Of a DNA stretch of 64,000 nt, positions 12,976 through 24,185 are shown one piece after another. The notes under the pieces were generated by a model. The model saw nothing but the letters and a program-made list of their open reading frames with translations. It was not told the origin of the DNA and ran no database searches. The DNA is from Nematostella vectensis (taxonomy: Eukaryota > Cnidaria > Anthozoa > Actiniaria > Edwardsiidae). The stretch is from NCBI RefSeq assembly GCF_932526225.1, contig NC_064038.1, positions 3,534,001 to 3,598,000 on the forward strand, read 5' to 3'. Numbering within the stretch: position 1 is the stretch's first letter; each line of letters begins with the position of its first letter. The translations under genes and the position numbers were made by a program.

Positions 12976-13578
12976 GTTAAGCTCCCACAGTTTTGCATCA
13001 CATTGCGATTGGCGTCGATTTCCACTCTTGAGTCTAACTCGGCGTAAATGATGCAGTTTACGGTCGCTTGGAGTCCTTCAGCAAACTGAATGCCTAGAAG
13101 TAGGGTTACCCTTTTTGTTGCAGACACATGGGGTCCGGCGGCGAGGTCCGGGCTAAGATCCAGTGCGAACAGGGCGTAGCCCGCTGGGAAATCTTCACGC
13201 GTGATTTGGTTGCCTCTATCGTGGTAGAGGGTGTTTGTTCCTGGAAACAGACTCATATAACCCTTGAGGTACAAGTTACTCTCAAAGTTAACCGCAAGGG
13301 TTTCATCGGCATGGCCTCGCCATTAACGTAGACGGCCATCTCAGTAAGCTTGAAGTTTTTGAAGTTAAAGGGGTTCTTATCCTGTTAGGGATGGAACCGA
13401 GAAAGAGGTCGTCTGGATTGATAGTCATATTCCCTGCTGGGATGGAAAGCGATTTGCACTCGACCCTACGAATGGGGTAGAGAGCTGGGGCTTTCTCTAA
13501 AGCCGCCGTTATACCCAGAAACGTGGCTGAAAATCTTCTTAAAAGCTTCCGTGATCTCGGCTCCATGTTACAGCCCAT
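12972..13578 (-). pseudogene. F54H12.2-like (Polinton capsid-like) protein remnant
   Basis: Segments such as ALYPIRRVECKSLSIPAG, GYMSLFPGTNTLYHDRGNQ and YAELDSRVEIDANRNV are diagnostic of the F54H12.2-like family that sits beside the integrase in animal Polintons. At least two frameshifts occur, near 13275 and 13380, and a short internal stretch appears deleted after SIPNR. The N-terminal half is missing: the frame joins integrase-like sequence at about 13570. A jelly-roll capsid role is inferred from the family's setting. Confidence 0.7.
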
Positions 13579-14230
13579 GCGTACTTTCTAAACATGTCAA
13601 TACATGTCAACAGGTATCGGTAACCCTCTTTATACCCTCGTTAAATGGGGGGGGGGGGGGTGAATAGGGGTATGTAAAACCGCCGATCCGCTACATTTTT
13701 GGGGCAAATCCGTGGATCCGCATAATTTTTTTTAGATCTGCATGGTTTGACAGATAAACAATAGCATCGATTGAAATTTATTTAAAATCCGAAATTCGAC
13801 CGTCGAAGCAGTCAAAATCCGAAATCCGCACCCAAATTGTGAAGAGATCCGTGATCTGCCGTACTTCCAAAATCCGAAAATCTGCTGAAATAATAATCAA
13901 AATCCGTAATCCGTGAGCATTTCGGGGCCAAATCCGCCGATCCGCGAACCTATTCACCCCCCCCCCCTTAAATCGACTGAGTAACGACAGATCCACAAGA
14001 TCGGCCTGATATTGGATACCGTTACCCCCTGTAATCACGCGATTGCGGGTAAAATGTTTTTTCGCTGGTCTGTGGATAGTGTAAGCATCTTGCTTTTTCA
14101 ACCAATCTCGCACGCTTTTTCGAGTGACCCCTTTGAGGCCTCACTGTTTTGCCACACGGTACAAAGCATTTGCCCGGAATAGCTTGCGGGACCAGACAAA
14201 TCATAATAGATCTGTCTCAACCCCTCCTTC
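13570..14230 (-). pseudogene. Polinton (F54H12.3-type) integrase remnant
   Basis: The minus-strand segment RDWLKKQDAYTIHRPAKKHF, followed by NGIQYQADLVDLS, matches the linker and first catalytic-core strand of Polinton c-integrases (normally QWQADLVDM, where the Asp is catalytic). The hairpin element at 13647-13967 is inserted just after this core. Beyond it the core seems to resume (LLTCID) before joining capsid-like sequence. Frameshifts on both sides make it non-functional. Confidence 0.75.
13647..13967. mobile_element. 321-bp hairpin element with TTAAAT target duplication
   Basis: Begins with a G run then GTGAATAGG and ends CCTATTCAC then a C run. It is flanked by TTAAAT at 13641-13646 and 13968-13973. 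The interior repeats short AATCCG/GATCCGC motifs. It interrupts the Polinton integrase, so it inserted after the Polinton. Confidence 0.75.
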
Positions 14231-14391
14231 ATATTTTATACACAATCTTGTCCTTCACCAATATGACAAAGGAGGCATTTACTTGTGCAACGAGGGGGAA
14301 CCAAACGTCTTAGGCGATACCTATAATCTCGAAGTAAGCAATGGACTAGAGGCCTTATGATTAGAACCATCATCTCCGAGACTATTGGTGA

Positions 14392-14657
14392 GAAATGAAT
14401 AACAAAACAAAAGCACCAGTCCTTTTAACGACTCAAACAAGGAATAAACACATTCAATTAGCGTTTCGTGAGAGCTAACTCATTTACATAGTCTTGCTTA
14501 ATAGAGCTAACACGGACTCCAGTTGAAATGAATAACAAAACAAAAGCACCAGTCCTTTTAACGACTCAAACAAAGAATAAACACATTCAATTAGCGTTTC
14601 GTGAGAGCTAACTCATTTACATAGTCTTGCTTAATAGAGCTAACACGGACTCCAGTT
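14392..14657. repeat. 133-bp tandem duplication
   Basis: Two near-identical 133-bp copies within the Polinton interior, starting GAAATGAATAACAAAAC at 14392 and 14525. Confidence 0.9.
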
Positions 14658-14939
14658 GACCGACAATAGGATGGACTTTGAAAGACCTGTACAACCTTGG
14701 ATGGAGCTATAGAGTAATAACAGTGCTTTGTTAAAAAAAAACGACCGCAACTGCGTCCTCTCCGAGATATAACATCGTAGAGGCAGATGACAGTCGCGCC
14801 CAGCAGGTCTATAGATAATTGTTCCAAATATCCCAGCCAATCTCGTCTCAAACTCCCTCAAGTCTGAGCACTTGGTTCTGCACAACCATCGCAAGACCTT
14901 TTTCATCCCCGGATTGATAGGATCTTCCATTCCTTTCAA
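14591..14939 (-). pseudogene. Unidentified Polinton-internal frame fragments
   Basis: Two overlapping minus-strand frames (one starting MKGMEDPINPGMKKVLRWL, one with DWLGYLEQLSIDLLGATVI) look like pieces of one frameshifted gene. I do not recognise the family. Confidence 0.3.
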
Positions 14940-14985
14940 AGAGGACGTTTCTAGGACAGCGTCTTGGCGTTGTAAAACAGAGCGC

Positions 14986-15261
14986 TCAGGTTTGTACGGT
15001 TGATAGATGTGGAGGGTTTTGGTAGTGAATGTTACCTAGTTCTTGATCCAGTAGGTGGTTGTACCGCGCCCTTTTGGTGGAAAACTCTTTGGTGGAAAAC
15101 TTCTTGCCCTCAGTCTCAATATACTTGCAAATATTCACTCCTAGTTTACCTCTGAAACTGTTAACGCTAACATACACATTTCGAGTCCCGAGCTTGTGAG
15201 TAACCTCCATCCGCACTTGATGTCTAGGTGCGTCAATAACGTTTCCTTGGTTTATATGCAT
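14986..15261 (-). pseudogene. PC4/p15-like ssDNA-binding protein fragment in the Polinton
   Basis: The segment VYVSVNSFRGKLGVNICKYI followed by a spaced Lys-rich strand resembles the PC4/Sub1 fold (pattern V-x-(F)-(K/R)-G-K-x-x-V-x-I-R-x-Y). It is about 90 codons long, close to the size of stand-alone PC4 proteins. It lies just inside the right terminal repeat, where Polintons carry accessory genes. The family call rests on a short pattern and is tentative. Confidence 0.45.
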
Positions 15262-15299
15262 TTACGACGACCTTGCGTTACTCAGACCGTAAAAGGATA

Positions 15300-15819
15300 C
15301 TCTATGGTTTCGTTATCAAGTCCAAAAAAGCCCTGTGCCTATAACGCTTCCATTTATAGAAAAAAAAAAACTGCGGTGAATAAATCGCTTGGTTGATCGC
15401 TAATTATAAAGGAGATACAAATGATTATTTTTGTTTAGACATGTGTAGTGTACAAAAACCTGTGTTGGTAACACCACAACAAAAACCACCAAAACTAAAG
15501 CTTGAAAAAAAAAAACCCGGGTTGTGTGTCGAATAACAACCGATGATTGCAAGAGAATAGGCACCGTAGAAAGCATTTTAATTTTATACGGAACTAAGCC
15601 TTTTTTTTTCGTGCACACCATCCCCGACTGCGACTGTTTCCCACTGCTTCGCTTTATCTACTTTTCTTAAGGTCTTTAAAAGCATGCAGATTTACTTATA
15701 AATTCAACAACGCTAATTAAATATTCTAGGCATAGTATTACGTCTTTTACGATTAGTTTTCTTGGCTTCCACGGTTTCCAAAGGCGGGAAGGGCAAGCCC
15801 CAAGGTGGGACGGGCAAGC
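15300..15819 (-). repeat. Polinton right terminal inverted repeat, inner part
   Basis: Reverse-complement match to the inner left repeat, including the GTAAAAGACGTAATACTATGC block. It is cut at 15819 by the LINE; the outer end resumes at 19405-19467. Confidence 0.8.
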
Positions 15820-18800
15820 TCCCCACTCGCCTGGAACGGAAGATGGTGGCTAAGAGTGGGTCTCCGGTGTTTATGATATTTGCTGTGCTATTTTGTCATC
15901 TTGTGTTTTGTAACCCGGACCCAAAGCTCTCTAAGATCATCGCCGAGCCGTATATGGAAAATCAGCTTCTGTCTTCATCGTGTTTTAGAGTAGTGGCAGT
16001 TATCGATCTTGGCCAGCTCGTTAAGGCCTCTTTGTCGAAGTTCGGTTTTCGGAAAACACGTCTGAGTCTTTCAAGATGGTCAAAGCGAGGACAAACTGTG
16101 TTAATGGTAGCCGGACATGATCCACCAATCGACATTACAATCTACTCTGATGTGTCTATGAATCCTGGCCCTCAACATAAGAACAATTTAAATCATACCA
16201 AGACGAAACCAAAAAATCTTTCGCGCCACTATTCAAATCTGGTACGAGTTCCATTGACAGAGCCGGCAATTGTTCACAACAATAGACCTCAGTTTATGAG
16301 GTGTTGTGTTCTCAATGCCCAGTCAATTAGGAACAAAGCGCCTGACTTTGTTGACCATATTTGCGATTCTAAATTCGACATTGCGGTTATTACTGAAACC
16401 TGGAGATTCTGCGGCTAGGATTGCTTCCACACCGCCGGGATACAGGCTACCCGATCACCCTCGCCCAGACAGAAATGGTGGTGGTACTGGTATATTGGCA
16501 CGGGACTCACTTGTAGTTAAAAATGCAAGAGCGGGTATTTATGATTCTTTTGAGTATTCGGAGTGGACAATTGTGTCTGGCTCTACTCGTCTGCGTTTAC
16601 TTGCCATCTATAGGCCACCATACTCGTCAAGTCATCCGCTCACTGTGAGCATGTTTATCTCGGAATTCGCCGAGTTCCTGGAGTCTGTTGTCATGACAAC
16701 TGAGCCTCTGTTGTTGACTGGTGATTTCAATATCCATGTTAATATCGATTCTGATAACGATGCAGCTCGCTTCTTAGATCTACTGTCATCAATGGGTCTA
16801 CAGCAGCACATTAACTTCCCTACTCATATCTCTGGGAACACCTTGGATTTGCTTATCTCAAGGACTCTAGATTCCAGTCTCATACATGATGTCCGACCTG
16901 GCTCTTATTTCTCAGACCATTGTATAGCATTTTTCGCCATAAATGTTTCAATGCCGGAGTTCTCTAGGAAAAAGGTATCCTTTAGGAAGGTGAAGGCTAT
17001 TGACACAACAGCATTCATGAGTGATTTGTCTGCCTCGGATCTGTGTCAGGACCCACCTTCGGAGACTGTGCAATTGGTCGACTGTTATAACAAAACACTT
17101 GCTGGATTACTCGATCGCCATGCGCCACTCAAGACGAAAACAGTTACAGTCAGACCTCAACTGCCCTGGTATTCTGAGGAAATCCGTGAGGCTAAGAGAG
17201 TGCGCAGGCGCGCAGAAAGGAAATGGAGAACTACTAGGTCTGCTGATGATCTCGCCTCATTCAAACGACACAAAAAATCATGTGACGTATTTGCTGAAAG
17301 AAGCCAAATCTGCTTTTTTGACTGACTTTGTCAGTCAGAATTCTGATAATCAAGGCAAGTTATTTCGTGCTGTGAAAGATCTTTTAGTGGAAAAGAACTC
17401 ACTATGCTTCTCGGACTGTGCGGATAAATCAGCATTGGCAAACGACATAGGAAAGTATTTTGTGGAAAAAATCAACCGACTGCGTGATGAGCTTGACAAG
17501 GGTTGTAGTGCCTCGGAGAATGTACAGAGCGGTGATCTGGTGAATGACTGTACTGTAGAAACGGTCTCTCTAGTCCCTCGAATGGAAGCTTTCAAGTTGT
17601 TGACTGAGGAAGATGTACGCATGCTCATTAAGAATTCGAAATGTACTTCTTGTTGCCTCGATCCCATACCTACGCACTTGTTGAAATCCTGTAGTGAGCC
17701 ACTCGTTCCCGTGATCACCAAGCTAATCAATAACTCGTTAGAATCAGGAATTTTTCCTGACTGCTGGAAAGAGGCTACTGTCGTACCACTGTTAAAGAAA
17801 CAGGGATTGGAATCTATCTTCAAGAACTTGCGTCCTGTGAGCAATTTAGCTTATGTTTCCAAGCTCATTGAGCGTGCAGTTTTCAATCAGACGGATAATC
17901 ACCTTATTCAGTCAGCGCTTTATCCGCTATTACAGTCTGCATACCGCAAGCATCACAGTACGGAAACGGCGTTGGTCAAAGTTGCTATTGATATATGAAC
18001 TCGCAGCGCGTTACATTACTTGTACTCTTAGATTTAAGTGCTGCATTTGATACAGTTGATCACTCAATTTTGATCCAACGTCTAACTGCTAGCTTCGGCA
18101 TCGGTGGGAAGGCTTTGGAGTGGTTTACGTCATATTTATCAGGGCGCAGCCAGCGTGTGTTGTTTGAGGGGGTGACGTCGGACAGCTTTGATCTGCGTTT
18201 TGGTGTCCCACAAGGCAGCTGTCTTCGCCCGCTTCTGTTTGTACTTTACACCTCCAAGCTCTTTGAGATAGTACAAGCCCATCTGCCGGATGCACATTGT
18301 TTCGCTGACGACACACAACTTTATCTATCTTTTGATCCCAATAGTGAGACGGACCTAGCGGATTCTTTGGATGCTATGGAACGATGCATCAATAACTTAC
18401 GTACTTGGATGTACCAGGACAAGTTAAAAATCAATGACGATAAAACTGAATTTCTTGTTATCGGATCGAAACAACAGCTGTTGAAAGTAGATAATTGTTC
18501 AGTTCGTGTTGGCAATATAGATATTATGCCCGTTTTAGAAGTGCGCAATCTTGGTGCCTGGTTCGATTCACATTTTTCTATGTCGACCCATATTTCTAAG
18601 TCTTGTAGTTCAGCGTTTTTCTGGCTGCACAATATTAAGAGAATAAGCCAATTTTTGCCTAGGGATAAACTAGAAATGGTGTTACATGCCTTTGTTACCA
18701 GTAGAATAGATTTTTGTAATGGACTCCTTTATGGACTACCAGAACGAGAAATGGGTAAATTGCAAAGGGTGAAGAATGCTGCAGCTAGGCTGCTCACGTC

Positions 18801-19396
18801 ATGCAAAAAGTACGATCATATTACGCCTGTGCTAAGAAATCTTCATTGGTTGCCTGTAAGGTATCGGGTTAAATTTAAAATCTTGCTAATCACTTTCAAA
18901 GCTCTTCAGGGGCTAGCTCCTCGTTACATAACTGATCTCATTAGAATTAAGAATAACGCGCGCTATTCACTGCGCTCAAATGAGGGCCTTTCTTTAATGC
19001 ATCCCCCAGGAAAAATGATGAAGTCTTTCGGTGACAGATCGTTTAGTGTTGCTGCACCTACATTATGGAACGCTCTCCCTGCAAATCTTCGCACCATCAA
19101 TTGCAGTATCTTTTATTTTAAAGCGCAACTTAAGACTCATCTTTTTAAATTAGCTTTTAACACTTGATATCACATAATCATCAATATAAAGAGATTTTAT
19201 TTTATTTTTATTATTTTATTTTTTACTCAATATTTTTTCCTATGAATCTATTATTTCATTATTTCATATTATTTTCGATTATAATTGTAAATTTTATTGT
19301 ATATATTAGTTCAACATTTAGTTATATTGTAATGCGCTTTTGATCATTATATGAAAATAGAGCAATATAAATTGATAAATTATTATTACTAAGCCT
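15820..19396 (+). mobile_element. CR1/L2-like non-LTR retrotransposon, degraded
   Basis: Flanked by GGGCAAGC at 15812-15819 and 19397-19404, an 8-bp target duplication within the Polinton right repeat. Coding runs on the plus strand: an N-terminal region from about 15843, endonuclease about 16300-16930 (NAQSIRNK, TETW, GDFNIH, SDHC) and reverse transcriptase about 17300-19167 (LDLSAAFDTVDH, GVPQGS, FADDTQ). The frame is broken near 16415, 17310 and 17995. The 3' end is A/T-rich and ends in a short ATT-type repeat, as in CR1/L2 elements. Being 3.6 kb with both ends, it is close to full length but dead. Confidence 0.88.
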
Positions 19397-19977
19397 GGGC
19401 AAGCCTAAGGTTGATCCACGATCCACCATGATCCACCCGACGGTGAACTGTCATTTGCTATACTACTACAATCATCAATGGGCTTTCGCTCGCGTGTCGC
19501 TAACAATCCATATTGCGAGTAACAAAACGGTCTGATATAATTCTTCCAAAATGAATGCCACAACCCACACAAATACTAAAATGGCAAAATAAAAAAGCAA
19601 AAATGTAGAGGATAACACGATAAGATGAGTTTTAGCGCTAGCACGGACTCGAATACAATTGAACCATGGTTTTAAACATCTAAATTTATTTTCCATATAA
19701 TTCACCGGAGCGGGAGAGTTAACCTTAAAAATCTATTATGGGAAATCTGAATTAGTTAAATAGTTAGTTAAACATAAAAGACTCTAAGTAATATTATTTC
19801 AAAGTTCTTACCCAGTGGCGTGTTCTAGTTTCTCGTGAGTCATCTGACTAATACTATAATAAATTTGCATTATGACGTAATACTTAACGTTCTAATTACA
19901 CAAATGTCACTCAACGTTACACTCCCCCAACTATTTTATTTCTGCCATTTCTGTCGTAAGATAAGGCTTGGGAAATA

Positions 19978-20867
19978 CAGTTGAACCTCTATTAAGCGGT
20001 CACCCTCGGGACTAAGCTTAGTGACCGCTTAATAGAGGTTGACCGCTTAATAGCGGTTTCGCTATTTTCGCCCCCTAAATTAGCGTAAATCGGGCTGTAA
20101 TTATACGTAAGAACTTTTTATTATAATAAACAACAGTAACAATCATGTTAGCCCTAAGACGGGGCCTGGTGCATTCCAATTTGATCCAAAAATGTTTGAA
20201 ACCGCCTAGTCAGTTTGTTTTTGCCTATACGGCTCTTGTTAAGGTGATGTTACATGCGTCGTTTCCGTCGATATCGCGTTTGCGCGATTTTGGAAGTCGA
20301 ATCAAAAACTCGCAGTGCGTTGCCGTACCCAAAAACTCACAAATCTGACCCAGTTGCATTCATTCGGGGATACCATGAGTAAATGACTGAGTGGGAACCA
20401 GCACTAGAAGATGTTTACAAACTTATGCGGGAACCAACTAACATAAAGGATCCGAATGCTGTTGCAATCGTAAGAGAAAAAGCCGACAAAACGAATACTT
20501 TAGTTGACAGTTTTTCTTCTAGCTGGCTAAAGCGGAAATTGGTAATCGAGGAATTTGATGCGACTGATCCGCACAAGACCACACAAGTCTCACAAGACGA
20601 TTAGCCATAGTAATTAGATTAGACAGTTAAAAAATATGACGTATTGATGATGTATATATTGATGATGACCGTTTAATAGAGGTGAAAAACATTGAAATCA
20701 ACCAATTGGGACCCTCCTTTGGTGACCGCGTCCGCTTAATAGAGGTGACCGCTCAATAGAGGTCAAATTTACAGTAAACATAAGGGGGAAAATTCGGGAC
20801 ATTGGTAAATGACCGTTGAATAGAGGGTGACCGCTCAATAGAGGGCCGCTTAATAGAGGTTCGACTG
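19978..20867. mobile_element. pogo/Tigger-like DNA element with TA duplication
   Basis: Ends are inverted repeats: CAGTTGAACCTCTATTAAGC at 19978 and its near complement ending GAGGTTCGACTG at 20867, with TA on each side. Sub-terminal copies of ACCGCTTAATAGAGG repeat on both sides. No transposase is visible, so it is non-autonomous. Confidence 0.8.
20341..20604 (+). pseudogene. HIRAN-like domain fragment inside the pogo-like element
   Basis: The frame reads RGYHE, a stop at 20380-20382, then TEWEPALEDVYKLMREPTN and PNAVAIVRE. The L-x-REP-x-N...D-x-NAVAI core is typical of HIRAN domains, known for binding DNA ends in Rad5/HLTF-type proteins. The in-frame stop and short length argue for a dead captured or element-encoded fragment. 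Confidence 0.45.
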
Positions 20868-21135
20868 TAGTTGGTTGTCCATTTTTTCCAAAACTGGAAC
20901 GTTTTGGAAAAGACGTAGAGCGCCCAAGTAAAAGATGATTTGGACATAGTTCTGTCTTATTCTAAGCATTCGTTTCAAAATTAGGTCATTTTGTTAGAGG
21001 AGGTATTGTTTTCATCTTACTTTTGTGACGTAGGTCAACAATTATGAAAATCGCTTCGAAATAACGATATTCTGAATAAACCATTGGGTTAAATAAGCTG
21101 GATTTATATCTCAGGAAAGGTTAATAGTTTTGTAT

Positions 21136-21572
21136 CATTTAGGGTGTCTTGAATTGTTAAAATCTACAATATTCGAGGCAGAAAGATAAAAAAATATTTT
21201 TGGAATTTTCGGTTTACATTTTACGCACCATGCTACGTTTTCAATTTTCAACTTTACATGTTCAACGTTCAACTCTGCTGATTTGTATTGAAATTTAACA
21301 AGTTGAACCTCTTGTCGAATAATTTGTCACGGTTTTAAATTCGGCATGTTTTTTGAAAGGTGTCTTGAATTGTTAAAATCTACAATATTCGAGGCAGAAA
21401 GACAAAAAAATATTTTTGGAATTTTCGGTTTACATTTTACGCACCATGCTACGTTTTCAATTTTCAACTTTACATGTTCAACGTTCAACTCTGCTGATTT
21501 GTATTGAAATTTAACAAGTTGAACCTGTTGTCGAATAATTTGTCACGGTTTTAAATTCGGCATGTTTTTTTT
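21136..21572. repeat. Tandem duplication of about 218 bp
   Basis: Two near-identical copies beginning around GGTGTCTTGAATTGTTAAAA (about 21141 and 21359) and ending near AAATTCGGCATG. Further partial copies of the tail occur near 22370-22470 and 23210-23290. Confidence 0.85.
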
Positions 21573-21675
21573 TTAATTTGGTGTAGTTTTGGATTCGGCG
21601 TGGTCTTAAATTCGGTGAAGTTTTGAATTCGGCATGTTCTTGGATATTCTCATTGCCGTGCTGACTCACAAACAT

Positions 21676-21815
21676 TTGAAATGACTGGAGGGTATCTGAA
21701 ATAACTGAAGGGCATTTGAAATGATTGGAGGGTATCTGAAATGATTGGAGGGTATCTGAAATGATTGGAGGGTATCTGAAATGATTGGAGGGTATCTGAA
21801 ATAACTGAAGGGCAT
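21676..21815. repeat. 20-bp minisatellite
   Basis: About seven copies of ATGATTGGAGGGTATCTGAA with variants; a two-unit relic recurs near 22558-22600. Confidence 0.85.
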
Positions 21816-21908
21816 CAACTGAAGTGTTGAATTAAGCCAAAAGTCGGCACACATTTACATACAACTGATCTAGAGATTTGGTAAGCAGTTCTCTTTTGAA
21901 CGTCAGCA

Positions 21909-23140
21909 GCTCAGTACGTACTTGCACCCAAATGTTGAAAATACCACTCCCTATTACAGCTTTTTCTCTTTGTTTTTAAGAGAAATTCAACAAAGCCTCT
22001 CATAACCCTTCACATATCTGACAACTACTGAGATTATTTACTGAATCTAACTGAATCTGGTTTTGGAAGATTCTCAAATTTCCTTCTTTTTGGGACTCTG
22101 ACATATGGCGTCCCATATCTCCCAAAATTCCGAATGCACCTGCAAAACGAGTATTGGTTGAGAACTTTATGCAAATTTTCGTATTTTCACTTTGATTAAC
22201 AGTTTACGTGCAATGCTGTGCTTACAATGTGTTAATTTACAACTTTAACTTTTACTTTTTTTTATTTGTAATTGAACAGTATGTATTTTTGTCTCACTTT
22301 GCAATGTAATATTGGCGCGCCATCTCGGACAAAATTCATGGTTGCGTATTTTAAGCATCTTTTGGAATTTTAGGTTTACATTTTACGCTATGTTTTAAAT
22401 TTTCAACGAACCTCTTGTCGCATAATTTGTCACGGTTTTAACTTCGGCATGGTTTTCAATTTGGCGTAGTTTTGGATTCGGCGTGGTCTTAAATTCGGTG
22501 AAGTTTTGAATTCGGCATGTTCTTGGATATTCTCATTGCCGTGCTGACTCACAAACATTTGAAATGACTGGAGGGTATCTGAAATAACTGAAGGGCATCG
22601 ACTGAAGTGTTGAATTAAGCCAAAAGTCGACACACATTTACATTCAACTGATCTAGAGATTTGGTAAGCAGTTCTCTTTTGAACGTCAGCAGCTCAGTAC
22701 GTACTTGCACCCAAATGTTAAAAATACCACTCCCTATTACGGCTTTTTCCCTTTGTTTTTAAGAGAAATTCAACATAGCCTTTCATAACCCCTCACATAT
22801 CTGACAACTACTGAGATTATTTACTGAATCTAACTGAATCTAACTGAATCTGGTTTTGGAAGATTCTCAAATTTCCTTCTTTTTGGAACTCTGACATATG
22901 GCGTCCAAAAATCTTCCAAAATTCCGAATGCACCTGCAAAACGAGTATTGGTTGAGAACTTTATGCAAATTGTCGTATTTCCACTATGATTAATATTTTA
23001 CGTGCATGCTGTGCTTTCGATGTGTTACTTTATAACTTTAACCTTTACAACTTTAACCTTTTTTAATTGTGATTGAACTGTGTGTATTTTTGTCTCACTT
23101 TGAAATTTAATATTGGCGCGCCATCTCGGACAAAATTCAT
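21909..23140. repeat. Dispersed repeat, copies 2 and 3
   Basis: 21909-22345 and 22691-23140 are direct repeats of each other and of 10917-11300. Each ends near ATATTGGCGCGCCATCTCGG. Together with the blocks between them they form a larger unit with a period of about 780 bp. No gene is seen here. Confidence 0.75.
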
Positions 23141-23654
23141 GATTGGTTCATGATTCAATGTTCAACTTAACATGTTCGATGTTCAACTCTGCTTATTTGT
23201 ATTGATATTTAACAAGTTGAACCTCTTGTTGCATAATTTGTCATGATTTTAAATTCGGCATGGTTTTAAATTTGGCGTTGTTTTGGATTCGGCATGTTCT
23301 AAAGTTCGGTTAACTTTTGAATTCGGCAGGTTAACTTTTGAATTCGGCGTGTTCTTGGATACTCTCACTGCATGCCGTGCTTACTCACAAACAATGTTTC
23401 AATCGGGATTCTTCAAAAACACCAAAGACGCTTTCAAATGGCATAAGAACGCGCAAAACGTGAACATAAACACAATACTAAACTACAATTTTCTTTCCAG
23501 CAAGTATTTTTTTTTTATTTTTTACTTTTTTGTGTTTTGTAAAATGTTTACGGTATGCAAAAATACAAAGCTCGGGCTACCTAAGCTCACACTAAGGCAA
23601 TTAGCATAGAGCGCAAACTGTTTCAGGATTCTGGAACAGGATTCTGATCGGTCG

Positions 23655-23747
23655 TACCCTGGTTCAAGAGCCTCAAAGTGTCAGTATTTAGTTGCCAGCG
23701 AGCTTGCGACTATATAGTGAGACGTTCGAGGCTCTGGAACCAGGGTA
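23655..23747. mobile_element. Short hairpin MITE
   Basis: TACCCTGGTTCAAGAGCCTC at the left pairs with GAGGCTCTGGAACCAGGGTA at the right (one single-base bulge), giving a 93-bp foldback. Confidence 0.7.
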
Positions 23748-24185
23748 GACTGGTCTGTAATGGGAAAGGAATGTTTCTGTTGGCAGCAGCCGCTGGTTGG
23801 GGTGCGTGCGGAACACAAAGAGCGGCTGCTGAGCAGACAAGCGGTTGCGCGATTCAATTATTTGCTCTCGCCCGCACTTACCGGGTTCGATTCACGGTTA
23901 CCACAAATTCACTTTTTTTTTCTTCTTTTGTTTTTTATTTTACCTAGTGTGCGGTAGATACTATGTCATCGCATAGCAAAAAATAAAAACGAAAAAGGAC
24001 ATTTTTATTTACTCTCAGCATCTTTGATAAACTCATCCTCGATACTTTGTTCAGTATCCAGTTTATATTTTATGTACATAAAAAAGAACTAGGAGAAACA
24101 TATGCATTCACGAGTTGGCTCACAGAGCCTTTGGTTCTCAACCACAGGACTTCGCTGGGGGCTTCGCTGGAATACTATTGAAGCA

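Larger units (their letters stand above)
11667..19467. mobile_element. Degraded Polinton/Maverick (7.8 kb with nested insertions)
   Basis: The ends are inverted repeats starting AGTAGTATAGC (11667) and finishing GCTATACTACT (19467), flanked on both sides by ACAATC (11661-11666 and 19468-19473). A 6-bp duplication, AG terminus and long terminal repeats are Polinton hallmarks. Inside, on the minus strand, are traces of a PC4-like protein, an F54H12.3-type integrase, an F54H12.2-type capsid-like protein and an adenain-like protease. No DNA polymerase B or packaging ATPase is left. About 4.2 kb remains once the LINE is removed, against 15-20 kb for full elements. Every gene is frameshifted or truncated. 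Confidence 0.85.

Noticed and set aside
23800..23930. tRNA-like B box (GGTTCGATTC) suggesting a tRNA gene or SINE
   Set aside because: No matching A box or cloverleaf could be drawn with confidence.
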